From the NCBI GenBank assembly GCA_019359155.1, contig JAHHHV010000087.1, forward strand, positions 16,672 to 80,671: a DNA stretch of 64,000 nucleotides, written 5' to 3'. The notes under the pieces are model-generated. The model was not told the DNA's origin. It did no database searches and saw only the letters and a list, made by a program, of their open reading frames with translations. Source of the stretch: Pegethrix bostrychoides GSE-TBD4-15B. Its GTDB lineage: Bacteria; Cyanobacteriota; Cyanobacteriia; Elainellales; Elainellaceae. Every line of letters begins with the position of its first letter. The first letter of the stretch is position 1. Positions 24,202 through 33,422 of this stretch are shown here, piece by piece. Position numbers and translations under genes: made by a program.

Positions 24202-26672
24202 AATTTGTAAAAAAGCCCTGAACTATAAGCAACAACGAACCCGAACGCTGCCGGAACAGCAGGCAGCCAAACACCTTGGAGTAAACAGCCATAGCTAATG
24301 CCGCCTATTGTCATGCCGCCTATTGTCACAATTGCCGCTGCGCCTGCAAGCCCCACCCAGGGTGACCGCCAATAGATCAACCCTGCTCCCAGCCCAGCCC
24401 AGCCCCAGATCCAGAGGGCAACCCCCCAGCTGGGTAAGCTCCCTAGCAGCGGACGTTGATCGAGGACGGCACTCAGAATCTGGCTGGTCATTTGGGTTTG
24501 AACTACCACACCAGGCATTTTCTGCATCGGGTCAGACTGGCTGTAAGGCGTTAGAAAATAGTCTTTGAAGCTAGGGGCAACCGTGCCAATCAGCACTAGC
24601 CGATCGCGCACGAGATCAGCGAGCTGCGAATCCAGCCTGCCGCTCAAAATATCGCCCAGCGTTACCTGCGCTGCGGGTGGATGAGCAGCCCGGTAATTCA
24701 GCATCACCTGGTAGCCTAGCGCATCTAGCTGATGATAGCCGCCGCTCTCAGACCGCAGCGGCGGAAATCGCGTCTTGCCAATTTGCAAGATGCCAGATGC
24801 GTCACGGCTGGTCTGGATTCCCTGGGCGCTCAGATAAAGCTGAGCAAGTCGCAGGCTGAAGGCGGTGTCGGTGACGCAAAACGAGTTGGGGGAGGCCGCC
24901 ATGCCCAAGATCTGCCGCCGCACCACGCCATCTGAGTCAATTGGCAGATCGCTGAAGCTGAGCCGCTCTTTTGGAATGCCAGCGAGTGGTTGAGTACCTG
25001 CTTCTGTGCCCACCTCGCAAACTGCCACAAACTGAGGCGTTTGCTGGAGCTGTGTTGCTAACCCAGAAGCTGGATCGATTGGAAAATCGCGGTAGAGATC
25101 CAGCCCAATCACGCGCGGCTGGTGCGGCTGGAGTTTATTGAGCAGTTGCGCCAGCGCTTGATCTGAGAGTGAGGCTCCGCGCCGATCTTGGGCATTCTGC
25201 TGCTGAACATCCTGGTCGGTAATAGTCACCAGCAGCATCCGGGAATCGGGAGGCTCTGCCGGACGCAGCCGCATCAACGGGTCAAACGCTCGCAGCTCCC
25301 AGGCTTGAAAGCCGCCCAAATGACGAATGCCGAGCGCGCTGGCTGTCACCAGTAAACTGGTCAGCAATGTGGTCAGCAGCTTTGGCAGCTGCTTGTGAGC
25401 AGACGAGGCTGAAGGTGATTTTTGCGGTGAATTTTCAGGTGAATTTTCAGGTGATGGATCTTCAGGTGACTCCTGCGGTAAAGCTTCAGATAGAGTTTTA
25501 GGTAGAGTTTCAGGTGGAGTCGCAGAGGAAGCTGGCTGCTGCTGCCGCCACTGCATTGGCTCTTCTGCTGGATTCTGACAGATCAGCGGCAGCCAAGTTG
25601 CGCAGGGATATTCCCCCTCAAACTGCTCAAGTTTTTCACGAGCTTCCCGCACGGCTCTACAAAGGCTCTGCCCTGATGCAAACTGACTCAGAAACTCGCG
25701 AAAGAATGCCTGCGCTACTGCATCAGGGACGATTTCTCGCATGACAATGACCTGGGGGATATGCAGATCTGCTAGTGCCTGCGCCAAGCCAAGCCCATCG
25801 CAAGAGTTGAAAATTGCTAGCTTTAATCCTTGGCGGATTGCCCGCCTCAGGCCATTTCGCAGTTGATCTAGCGTTAAGCTGTCCTGCGAGTTGATATAGA
25901 GTCGCCCGGTTTCACCGCTGAACTGCGCTTCAGTTCGGCTATGTCCAGCAAAAAACAAAATATCCCAGCCCCGATGATCCCAGAGATGTTCATGTAGCTG
26001 AGCAGGGCTAGGCTGACTCAGAAACAGCGGTGCAGCGTTGGGCAAGGCTTCAATTACCCGCCGATCACTCTGGATGTCAATTTTATGGCTGTCGCCCAGC
26101 AGCGCTAGAATTCGGACTGCACCAGTTAGCTGAGGACAATCAGGAATGCGCTCGTAGGCTGCCAAGCTGAGGGTGACTTCTGCCTGCGGAAAGTCTTCAA
26201 AAAAGTTCCAGAGATGCCAGGGTAGACGGCGCAGCACCGGATCATTGGTTTGAATCATCACCTGGATTGGATTAGCTGGATCAAACAAGCGACTCAGCTT
26301 GCGATCTATCGAATGAAATGACTCAGCGTTTAGCCAGATATTGAGCTGCTGCCGTAGCTGCTGCGCCAAATCACTAAACTCAACTTCTGAAAAATGAGTC
26401 ACGCCGCTTGTTGAAATCGTAATGGCTCGCGTGGCAGATAAGTCTGGTTCCACCCCTACCAGATCCGCAGCAGTACCGCGCTCGCGATAAAACTCCTGGT
26501 AGAGCAACTGCCAGCGGCGATAGAGCTGCGCCAGTTCTGGCGCGGGCGGTAGACTGCCAAGATACTGCATCGGATACTGATGATCAGCTCGATTGGATAC
26601 CTGCGCGACAACGCTGGCACATCCGCCTTGCAAATCTCCAGTTCCTAAATTGATCACCACCAAATGGCTCAT
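24165..26672 (-). CDS. CHAT-CHASE2 membrane sensor/caspase-like protein
   Basis: An 835-residue protein. The N-terminal 380 residues are cytoplasmic and contain a CHAT (caspase-like) peptidase with the His-Cys dyad: His244 in FFAGHSRTEA and Cys291 in FNSCDGLG. A Pro/Glu/Ser-rich low-complexity linker (about 400-435, from short DNA repeats) leads to a transmembrane helix (LLTTLLTSLLVTASALGI), an extracytoplasmic CHASE2 sensor domain (about 455-735), and C-terminal helices. The design suggests that an external cue sensed by CHASE2 controls a cytoplasmic protease. It lies between DUF1822 and DUF928; a second CHAT protein is in the divergent arm. Substrate and ligand are unknown. Confidence 0.87.
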   Translation of the reverse strand: MSHLVVINLGTGDLQGGCASVVAQVSNRADHQYPMQYLGSLPPAPELAQLYRRWQLLYQEFYRERGTAADLVGVEPDLSATRAITISTSGVTHFSEVEFSDLAQQLRQQLNIWLNAESFHSIDRKLSRLFDPANPIQVMIQTNDPVLRRLPWHLWNFFEDFPQAEVTLSLAAYERIPDCPQLTGAVRILALLGDSHKIDIQSDRRVIEALPNAAPLFLSQPSPAQLHEHLWDHRGWDILFFAGHSRTEAQFSGETGRLYINSQDSLTLDQLRNGLRRAIRQGLKLAIFNSCDGLGLAQALADLHIPQVIVMREIVPDAVAQAFFREFLSQFASGQSLCRAVREAREKLEQFEGEYPCATWLPLICQNPAEEPMQWRQQQPASSATPPETLPKTLSEALPQESPEDPSPENSPENSPQKSPSASSAHKQLPKLLTTLLTSLLVTASALGIRHLGGFQAWELRAFDPLMRLRPAEPPDSRMLLVTITDQDVQQQNAQDRRGASLSDQALAQLLNKLQPHQPRVIGLDLYRDFPIDPASGLATQLQQTPQFVAVCEVGTEAGTQPLAGIPKERLSFSDLPIDSDGVVRRQILGMAASPNSFCVTDTAFSLRLAQLYLSAQGIQTSRDASGILQIGKTRFPPLRSESGGYHQLDALGYQVMLNYRAAHPPAAQVTLGDILSGRLDSQLADLVRDRLVLIGTVAPSFKDYFLTPYSQSDPMQKMPGVVVQTQMTSQILSAVLDQRPLLGSLPSWGVALWIWGWAGLGAGLIYWRSPWVGLAGAAAIVTIGGMTIGGISYGCLLQGVWLPAVPAAFGFVVAYSSGLFYKLWIPKWQSNRST

Positions 26673-26708
26673 TTTCGTATCGCTCGCTAAGCTTTCAAAG
26701 AATAAAGC

Positions 26709-27692
26709 TTAAAGAATAAAGCTTTCAGTAATGCTAGCCCGGTCAATGGTCACTTGGATATCGAAGCTGTCTCCGGCCTCGCCCCGAAAATGCCGAAGCT
26801 GAATATAGCTGTCCTGTGTCCTCGCACGTACTTCTTGCAGCTTGTCACCCGTTGCGCTCAGCATCGCGAGCTGTAAATTAGGTGGCAGATAGCTGTTTCC
26901 GGGCGCGGGATGAATTTGTACTAGCACGTTCATGCTGGTATCTGGGTTCAGGGTGATAGCCAAAGACAGTACGACTGACTGCTCACCCAGATCCATACCC
27001 ACGTCAATCAGCTTCGCCTGCCGCACTGAAATTCCGGACTGGGACGGACTGCGGACGGTCGCCATCTGAATCGAGCTGCTGCCTAGCACCTCTTCGATGG
27101 TTTGCCAGCCAGCTTCGGCAATCCCAGTCAGCCATTTCCGCAAATCAATGATCTGTCGGTTGTTGCTCACCGCGTTGGTTGCTGAGTCAGATGCCGAGTT
27201 AGATGCCGAGTCAGATGCTGAATTAGATGCCGGATCAAATGCCAAATCAAAGCGCTGCAAATAGCGGGGAAACTGATCGAGGGGTTGCAGCTCAGACAGC
27301 GGCAGCGCAGCTGGGCTAGAGGTGAAGCCCAGTAGTCGAGCTGACTTCAGACTTGGATCGAGCTGCACCGCCACATAGCCAATCCGATCCGCCCAAGCGT
27401 CCGCCGCAACCTCCAGCAGTTCTGCCTCTGGCAGCACCGGACAGCACTCTAACTTGCCATAGGGTTCAAGCCACAGATCCGCGACATCTATAAACTTTGC
27501 CATCCAAGGGTCGCGCCAGTCACTCTGGCTAGGGTCTGTGGCAATCCCGAGACAGCGCAGATAAAACTCAACGGCATAGACTGTCAAAGCTTTTAAATAG
27601 GTCTGCCGAGACGAAGACAGGCGCTGGGCCATGGCATGGGCTTCATAAGAGAGCGGAACAGTAAAGCTGGCTAATTCCACGGTCTGGTTCAT
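26709..27692 (-). CDS. DUF1822 family protein
   Basis: A 327-residue soluble protein of the cyanobacterial DUF1822 family, with the characteristic N-terminus of a helical region ending in YAVEFYLRCLGI, followed by LECCPVLP and a GYVAVQLD strand. A Ser/Asn/Asp-rich tract near residues 157-172 is built from 12-base DNA repeats at about 27181-27240. The function of the family is not known; its genes recur between a sigma-like factor and CHAT-CHASE2 genes, as here, so a link to that signalling module is inferred. It starts 34 bases downstream of the sigma-like gene stop, in the same transcription unit. Confidence 0.8.
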   Translation of the reverse strand: MNQTVELASFTVPLSYEAHAMAQRLSSSRQTYLKALTVYAVEFYLRCLGIATDPSQSDWRDPWMAKFIDVADLWLEPYGKLECCPVLPEAELLEVAADAWADRIGYVAVQLDPSLKSARLLGFTSSPAALPLSELQPLDQFPRYLQRFDLAFDPASNSASDSASNSASDSATNAVSNNRQIIDLRKWLTGIAEAGWQTIEEVLGSSSIQMATVRSPSQSGISVRQAKLIDVGMDLGEQSVVLSLAITLNPDTSMNVLVQIHPAPGNSYLPPNLQLAMLSATGDKLQEVRARTQDSYIQLRHFRGEAGDSFDIQVTIDRASITESFIL

Positions 27693-27726
27693 GGTGACTC
27701 TCGCTGCATGTTAAACGCTGAAAAAT

Positions 27727-28497
27727 CTACGGGTCTAGATACTGTCTAAAATAGGGAACCAAATCTTTGAGCTGACGATTGAAGAAGCTGCAAAGTGTCT
27801 GTGCAGATACCTCAAGCTCTTGAGCAATCTCTGGCCAAGCTTTACCCTCGATATATTTAGCAATTGCCAAAGCTTGGAACGTTACGTCCGGTCGCTCTCG
27901 CAGCCTCTGCTTTTGTAGCTTGCCTGCGGGATCTTGCTGCAAAAACTGCTGAATTTGCAGATCGGTATGTTCGGGTACGGACGAGGCTAGGGGGAGATCT
28001 TCTAGAGAGGGCAATCGCATTGGAAACCGACTCTCTGTTTTGGGCATTTGAGTCATTCCTTGCTTTTGATAGTCTTTGACAACCTCAATAAACTGATAGT
28101 TGAGCCGAAAATTAACCCAGGCCATCACTGGATGCGCCGGGTTATACTGCTCAATCTTTTGACAAATCTCGATCAGCGTTTTTTGCAGAGCCTCGTTGTA
28201 GAGATCTCTGTAGAGACTGGGTGGATAGGCCGATTGCTGTGGATGCCCTAGCCGACCTGACTGCAAAATGCCGCCCACAAGATGATTGAGCAACTGCTGG
28301 CGCTCTGGGCTGCGAGCCGGATATGCCTGAAGCTTGGCGACCTGTGCCGCCAGTTCTGCATCCCACTGCGCCGCGGTTAAATTGTCTGCTTCCTCCTGCC
28401 TATCAATCATCTGCATCTCAACCAGAGAACGACATACCGCTGACTTGAATCTATGAACAATTCTATGCGGTGTTGCCGCTATACTCGGCGCTACCAC
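27727..28497 (-). CDS. Sigma-70-like transcription factor heading the CHAT locus
   Basis: A 256-residue sigma-70-like protein. A region-2-like helical part covers about residues 75-155 (YRDLYNEALQKTLIEICQKI then AWVNFRLNYQFIEVV), a linker follows, and a C-terminal region-4-like helix-turn-helix is seen (YIEGKAWPEIAQELEVSAQTL). The frame opens with GTG at 28497; ATGs at codons 28 and 30 are credible alternatives and would remove a non-conserved-looking tail. Its place at the head of the sigma, DUF1822, CHAT-CHASE2, DUF928 arm suggests it drives this locus, perhaps including the divergent secretion arm, since both promoter regions share a 20-bp element. Direct targets are unproven. Confidence 0.75.
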   Translation of the reverse strand: MVAPSIAATPHRIVHRFKSAVCRSLVEMQMIDRQEEADNLTAAQWDAELAAQVAKLQAYPARSPERQQLLNHLVGGILQSGRLGHPQQSAYPPSLYRDLYNEALQKTLIEICQKIEQYNPAHPVMAWVNFRLNYQFIEVVKDYQKQGMTQMPKTESRFPMRLPSLEDLPLASSVPEHTDLQIQQFLQQDPAGKLQKQRLRERPDVTFQALAIAKYIEGKAWPEIAQELEVSAQTLCSFFNRQLKDLVPYFRQYLDP

Positions 28498-28616
28498 AGA
28501 GCAACTTTAATCCCTAGCAGATTTGTCAACCGTAAATCTATACGGAGCAGTTTCACCAATTTCACCGTCTCCCTCCATGACACTTCTATAGTCGATTCTG
28601 ACGCTGCCGATCTAGT

Positions 28617-28727
28617 CAACGCATCTCTTTACAAAACTTAACAAATTTCCGTGCGGACAGGTAGAACCCCTGAAAAAGCAGCAGAAATGAGTGAAACTAT
28701 TATAAACTTTTGTAAAGAGATGCGTTG
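28617..28727. promoter_or_regulatory. Twenty-bp element in inverted copies between divergent operons
   Basis: TTTTGTAAAGAGATGCGTTG occurs on plus at 28708-28727 and exactly inverted at 28617-28636, 71 bases apart. Each copy therefore has the same orientation relative to the gene it precedes: 158 bases before the metalloprotease ATG and 119 before the sigma-like gene's GTG. Flanking bases are not conserved beyond the element. The rest of the gap (28498-28885) is AT-rich and otherwise empty. A shared promoter or operator for both arms is the simplest reading. Confidence 0.65.
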
Positions 28728-28885
28728 CTTGGAGTAATTCCAGACTGAATGCATAGTAGAGCCTTGTTCTGAAAAGAAGACGCTCCCCCTTCTATTTTTC
28801 GTTTATCTGCTCTGGTTGGGATCGGTTTAAAAAATATTCGGTTCGTTCTCTGATTTGTAGTCACTCAACTCACAGGAATTTAACA

Positions 28886-30397
28886 ATGCAGTTCTCTTTT
28901 ACCTATGCTCCAGGCACTTCGCTAGATCAGATGATTGGCTTTGAAACAGCTGGTCGCCTCTGGGCGAGCCATCTGCGCGATGACGTAACGGTCAATATCT
29001 ATGTCGAACCGACCAATACGCTGCCTGTGGGCGTGGCGGGTGGGGCGCTGATGGGCGTACAGGCCGATCAGCAATATAGTAGCTGGCACACAAAGCTAGC
29101 AGCCGATCGCAAATCAGCAACTGATCGAACCGTGCATCGAAATCTGCCGAGCAACAGAAGCACTTTTACAGCCTGGGTAAATGAAATCGGCGCTGAGGGC
29201 GTGACCTCAAATAAGCTAGAGCAGAGCAGCAGTACGCTAAATCTGAGCCGTGCCAATGCCAAATCTTTAGGGCTCGTAAACGGACAAGCGACAGCGCTGG
29301 ATGGCTATGTTTTAGTGAACAACCAGCTGCCCAGTCTGGGATTGGACTGGAACTACAGACTCGGCGGCGCGGTGCCAGCTAATCAAGTGGACTTTTTAAG
29401 CGTGGCGATTCACGAAATTGGGCATGTGCTGGGTTTCTACAGCGGTGTAGATGCATCTGGCTGGCAGATCACGCCGATTGATGGATTTTATGGTGATGAT
29501 GACGACGATGACGATGACGACGGCAGCACCAGCGGCGAACTCGATCCGCGTGGCCCGCTGCAAAATGCCACCAGTCTAGATATGCTGCGCTTCTCTAATG
29601 AAGACAAAATTGATCTAGTGATTGGCGGCAGCCCCTTTTTCTCAATTGATGGCGGCACTACAAAGCAGGCAAATTTTGCCACAGGCATTGATCGAAACCT
29701 GGGGGGCGATGGCTATCAGGCCAGCCATTGGCAGTCGAGCGGCGGCACGCTAGGCATCATGGAACCCAACCTCGCCCCCGGACAGCGACGGAGTCTGCGC
29801 CCCCTCGATCGACAGGCGCTGGATGCCATTGGCTGGGATGCCGGGACGGGTGGAGTCAATCTCGCCACGCTGCAAAATCAGGCTAAAGCCGCTCTGGCGG
29901 CTCGGCTCGGGCTAACGGTGGCTCAGCTCCAGGCCAATCCAGCCGCAGCCCAGCAGTTGACGCAGGATCGTAGCCAAGATGCTATTGCCATGATTGACCA
30001 AAGCCAGATTTATGAATGGCGATTTAGTCGGCGGGGCAGACGCAGCGGATATTGGGGCACCATCGACTTGCCTGCCGCCCAGACTATGGCCAGCAGCCCT
30101 AATCATCCTGCTGGCGATCCTTTGACAGGCAGCAGCCAGACGGCCATCCCTAATCTAGGAACAGATGCCCTGACCGCCGGGGGAGCTAGCCAATCCAGAA
30201 CCGCGCTGAGCGAGTCTAGTACCAGTCTGCCAAGCGACGATCCGGCGGCTAGCCGCTTGGCAGCTGACTCACTAGCGCCCAGCCCCATCTTGAGCTACTC
30301 TACCCCTATGATCTCTCCTGCCTCTCTGCTCAATCCCATGGATGCGCTAGCCCCCAACTATTTGATTGGCTCAGAGCTGCTGCAAGCCGCGATCTAA
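28886..30397 (+). CDS. Zinc metalloprotease (NF038122-like) with a poly-Asp tract
   Basis: A 503-residue protein with the zinc site HEIGH at 176-180, continuing VLGFYSGVD, so His176, Glu177, His180 and a downstream Asp189 fit an extended HExxHxxG-type metzincin-like motif. Nine consecutive Asp residues follow at about 204-212. A second structural region has SLRPLDRQALDAIGWD, a phrase typical of secreted metalloproteases of this family. The C-terminal 120 residues are Ser/Pro/Ala-rich and low in complexity. No N-terminal signal peptide is seen, so the export route is unclear. AGGAATTT precedes the ATG. It leads the plus-strand arm, 40 bases before the TpsA-like gene. Confidence 0.82.
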   Translation: MQFSFTYAPGTSLDQMIGFETAGRLWASHLRDDVTVNIYVEPTNTLPVGVAGGALMGVQADQQYSSWHTKLAADRKSATDRTVHRNLPSNRSTFTAWVNEIGAEGVTSNKLEQSSSTLNLSRANAKSLGLVNGQATALDGYVLVNNQLPSLGLDWNYRLGGAVPANQVDFLSVAIHEIGHVLGFYSGVDASGWQITPIDGFYGDDDDDDDDDGSTSGELDPRGPLQNATSLDMLRFSNEDKIDLVIGGSPFFSIDGGTTKQANFATGIDRNLGGDGYQASHWQSSGGTLGIMEPNLAPGQRRSLRPLDRQALDAIGWDAGTGGVNLATLQNQAKAALAARLGLTVAQLQANPAAAQQLTQDRSQDAIAMIDQSQIYEWRFSRRGRRSGYWGTIDLPAAQTMASSPNHPAGDPLTGSSQTAIPNLGTDALTAGGASQSRTALSESSTSLPSDDPAASRLAADSLAPSPILSYSTPMISPASLLNPMDALAPNYLIGSELLQAAI

Positions 30398-30437
30398 CGC
30401 CTGATCATCTAACGCCTGATACCTGAACGTACTGCCT

Positions 30438-33422
30438 GTGCCCAGAGCGATGCTACCGAGAGCGATGCTGCTCAGACCCAGTCTGCTCAGACCCAGTCTG
30501 CTGAGATCCAGTTTGGGGTGTCAGCTGGTGCAGATTGGCTGGATCTGCTGTCTGCTGGGCGGTCTGCCTGCTGCAAAACCAGCGCTGGCAGAGGTGGTGC
30601 GTGACCGAACGCTGCCAGTGCCAACTCGCGTCACGTCGCAGGGTGAAACGCTGGAAATTACTGGTGGCACCCAAGCTGGCAGCAATCTATTCCATAGCTT
30701 TGAGCGGTTCTCGGTTCCAACAGGCAGAGCGGCTTTTTTTAACAACGCAGCCTCGGTGAGAAATATTTTTGGGCGAGTCACGGGCCGGCTCCGCTCACGG
30801 ATCGATGGGGAACTGCGAGCCAACAGCAGCGCCAACCTGTTTCTGCTCAATCCCAACGGCATTCTATTTGGCCCGAATGCGTCGCTTAACCTCGGCGGTT
30901 CGTTTGTGGGCAGCAGCGCCAACAGTCTGCGATTTGCGGATGGCCGTGAGTTTAGTGCGGTCAGCCCTCAAGCTGCCCCTCTGCTGACGGTGAGCCAGCC
31001 AGTTGGGCTACAGTTTGGCGCTAGTCCAAGTCCATTTGGCCCGAACCGTCCCGGCCAAATTCAGGTGCAGGGGAGCGGTCACGCGCTGTTTCTCAACTCG
31101 CCTACAGAGCCTTCTGTCAATCGCAGCAATCGTCCTGCGGGGCTGGAGGTCAACCCCGGACAGACTCTAGCTTTAATGGGCAGCGATCTGGCTTTATTAG
31201 GCGGTAATCTAACGGCGGCGAGCGGCCAGATCGAACTTGGTAGCGTCGCTGCTGGGCAAGTCAAACTGACCGAACGGCTGAACGGGCGCGGCTGGAGATT
31301 TGATTACGCAGATGTTCCAGCCTTTCGAGATATTCACCTCAGACAGGCTGCTTCTCTAGAGGCAAGCGGTAATCAAGGCGGCGAGATTCGGTTGCAGGGG
31401 CGCGTGATTCAGATTACGGGAGCTTCAGCGCTACTTGCCGACACGTTGGGATCTGGCTCAGGCGGACTGCTGCAATTGCGGGCATCCGAGCGACTGCGCG
31501 TTGCGGGATTTGCGCCATCGTCCGCAGCCCCGTTTGTGAGTCGGCTTTCGACAGATGTAGCCGCAGGAGCCACAGGGGCGGGCGGACTGCTGACCATTGC
31601 TACGCCGAAACTGCAAATCACGTCTGGCGGGCAGATTTCCAGCGGCACCTTTGGAGCCGGAGATGCGGGAACGCTGCGAGTCGAGACCACAGATCTGCTG
31701 ATCAGCGGCAGTTCAGCTGTGGGGCCAAGCGGCTTATTTGTGCCTGTAGAAGTGGCGGCGAGTGGCAATGGCGGTACTTTAGTGATTCAGACAGGGCGGC
31801 TGCGAATTCTAGACCAGGCGCAGATTGCAGCCACTACATTTGGCTTGGGCGATGCTGGCAGGCTGTCCATCCAAGCTGATCAGGTTGAGCTTCAGCGCAG
31901 CAGCGGCATCTTTGCCGGGGTGGAGCCAGGGGCGGTTGGCAACGGTAAGACCTTAACGCTACGAGCCGATCAGATCCAGATTGCTCAGGGCGCGCAGATT
32001 GCCACGCTGACTGCCGGGGCAGGTAATGCTGGGAATATTGCGGTGAACGCTCGTGAGATTGAGCTAGTGGGCAGCACGGGGCAGTTTGCCAGCGGTCTAT
32101 CCGCATCGGTAGAGCCAGGATCAGCGGGGCGCGGCGGCAGTATTACCGTCACAGCCCAGCGCTTGCAGATTCGAGACGGCGCGGAGATTTCAACAACGAC
32201 ATTCAGCAATGGCCGAGCTGGGAATTTGGCCATTCGCGCTGAGGAGATTGAGCTCATCGGTGGCTCATCAGAAGGCCCTAGCGCGCTATTGGCAGCGGCC
32301 AGAGGCAACGGCGATGGCGGCAATTTGACCCTCAATGCCGATCGCTTACGCATCACTGCTGGCGGCCAGATTGCCACCGCCACCTCTGGCTCTGGCCGAG
32401 CTGGCGATCTGACGATCACGACATCAGAATTAGTAGAGCTATCTGGTGGCAACGCATTTGCTCGCAGTGGCCTATTTGCCAGCGCCATTGACGATATTGG
32501 TACAGGCGGCAACCTGCAAATTGCCACCCGTCAGCTAGTGGTGAGAGACGGCGCAACAATCAGCGTCAGCAACTTTCCAAGCCGCAGCTCTGGACTCCAA
32601 CCGGGGCAAGGCGGAGTCGGTAACCTGAGCATTACCGCTGACTTGATCCGCCTAGCGGATCAAGCTGTCCTGACTGCTGATTCAGCCGCAGGCGATCAGG
32701 GGAATATTGCCTTGCAGTCTGATTTAGTTTTGCTCAACCAGCAAAGCGCCATCACAACTAACGCGATCGGCAACGCGCGCGGTGGCAATATTACGATCGA
32801 AAGTGATATTTTAGCTGCGGCCAATAATAGTGACATTACGGCCAACGCCGAAGATAACTTTGGTGGACAGATCACGATTAGCGCTGATGCCGTTTTGGGC
32901 ACTCAGGTGCGACCTCGCCTGACCTCTAGAAGTGACATTACTGCGTCCTCAGCGCTGGGTACGCAGTTTAGCGGCACTGTGCAGCTGAATGCACCAGAGA
33001 TTAACCCGAGTCAGGAATTTGTGCAGTTGTCTGACAGGTTCATCAACGCCAGCAGCCAGATTGTCGCAGTTTGTACCGAAACCGCAGACAATCAGTTTGT
33101 GGTAACTGGGCGCGGTGGATTACCAGAAGCGCCAATCCAGCTGCTGCGCGGCGGCACAATTTGGGAGGATCTGCGGACTCCTGCTGTAGATCATGTGACC
33201 AGTAGCATGACCAGTCGTATGACCAATCGTGAATCAAATCTAGAACGTGAAGCAGAACCTGAAATCAACCGCTCAGAGCCTGAGCTAGTGGAAGCAGCAG
33301 GCTGGCAGATCGATCAATCCGGTCAAGTCATCTTGGTATCACAAGCCAACGCTCAGCCCCAGATCCAGGCTCAGATTAGGACAGACTGCTCAGAAGCAGA
33401 GCAGAACGAGTCTGGATCATGA
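30438..33422 (+). CDS. Two-partner secretion exoprotein (filamentous haemagglutinin N-terminal domain)
   Basis: A 994-residue TpsA-type exoprotein. A signal region (IGWICCLLGGLPAAKPALA, about 33-51) is followed by the TPS domain with LFHSFERFSV, the NPNGILFGPNA motif (138-147) and LGGSFVGSSANSL. The remainder is a beta-helix of GG- and N-rich rungs (for example GNGGTLVIQTGRL, GDAGTLRVETTDL) to about residue 870, then an unstructured tail. The start is repetitive (MPRAMLPRAML, then LRPSLLRPSLL), so an internal Met may be used. It should be exported across the outer membrane by a TpsB/FhaC pore, but no such gene is in the window. Its stop overlaps the TPR-CHAT start by four bases, giving tight translational coupling. 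Confidence 0.87.
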   Translation: MPRAMLPRAMLLRPSLLRPSLLRSSLGCQLVQIGWICCLLGGLPAAKPALAEVVRDRTLPVPTRVTSQGETLEITGGTQAGSNLFHSFERFSVPTGRAAFFNNAASVRNIFGRVTGRLRSRIDGELRANSSANLFLLNPNGILFGPNASLNLGGSFVGSSANSLRFADGREFSAVSPQAAPLLTVSQPVGLQFGASPSPFGPNRPGQIQVQGSGHALFLNSPTEPSVNRSNRPAGLEVNPGQTLALMGSDLALLGGNLTAASGQIELGSVAAGQVKLTERLNGRGWRFDYADVPAFRDIHLRQAASLEASGNQGGEIRLQGRVIQITGASALLADTLGSGSGGLLQLRASERLRVAGFAPSSAAPFVSRLSTDVAAGATGAGGLLTIATPKLQITSGGQISSGTFGAGDAGTLRVETTDLLISGSSAVGPSGLFVPVEVAASGNGGTLVIQTGRLRILDQAQIAATTFGLGDAGRLSIQADQVELQRSSGIFAGVEPGAVGNGKTLTLRADQIQIAQGAQIATLTAGAGNAGNIAVNAREIELVGSTGQFASGLSASVEPGSAGRGGSITVTAQRLQIRDGAEISTTTFSNGRAGNLAIRAEEIELIGGSSEGPSALLAAARGNGDGGNLTLNADRLRITAGGQIATATSGSGRAGDLTITTSELVELSGGNAFARSGLFASAIDDIGTGGNLQIATRQLVVRDGATISVSNFPSRSSGLQPGQGGVGNLSITADLIRLADQAVLTADSAAGDQGNIALQSDLVLLNQQSAITTNAIGNARGGNITIESDILAAANNSDITANAEDNFGGQITISADAVLGTQVRPRLTSRSDITASSALGTQFSGTVQLNAPEINPSQEFVQLSDRFINASSQIVAVCTETADNQFVVTGRGGLPEAPIQLLRGGTIWEDLRTPAVDHVTSSMTSRMTNRESNLEREAEPEINRSEPELVEAAGWQIDQSGQVILVSQANAQPQIQAQIRTDCSEAEQNESGS

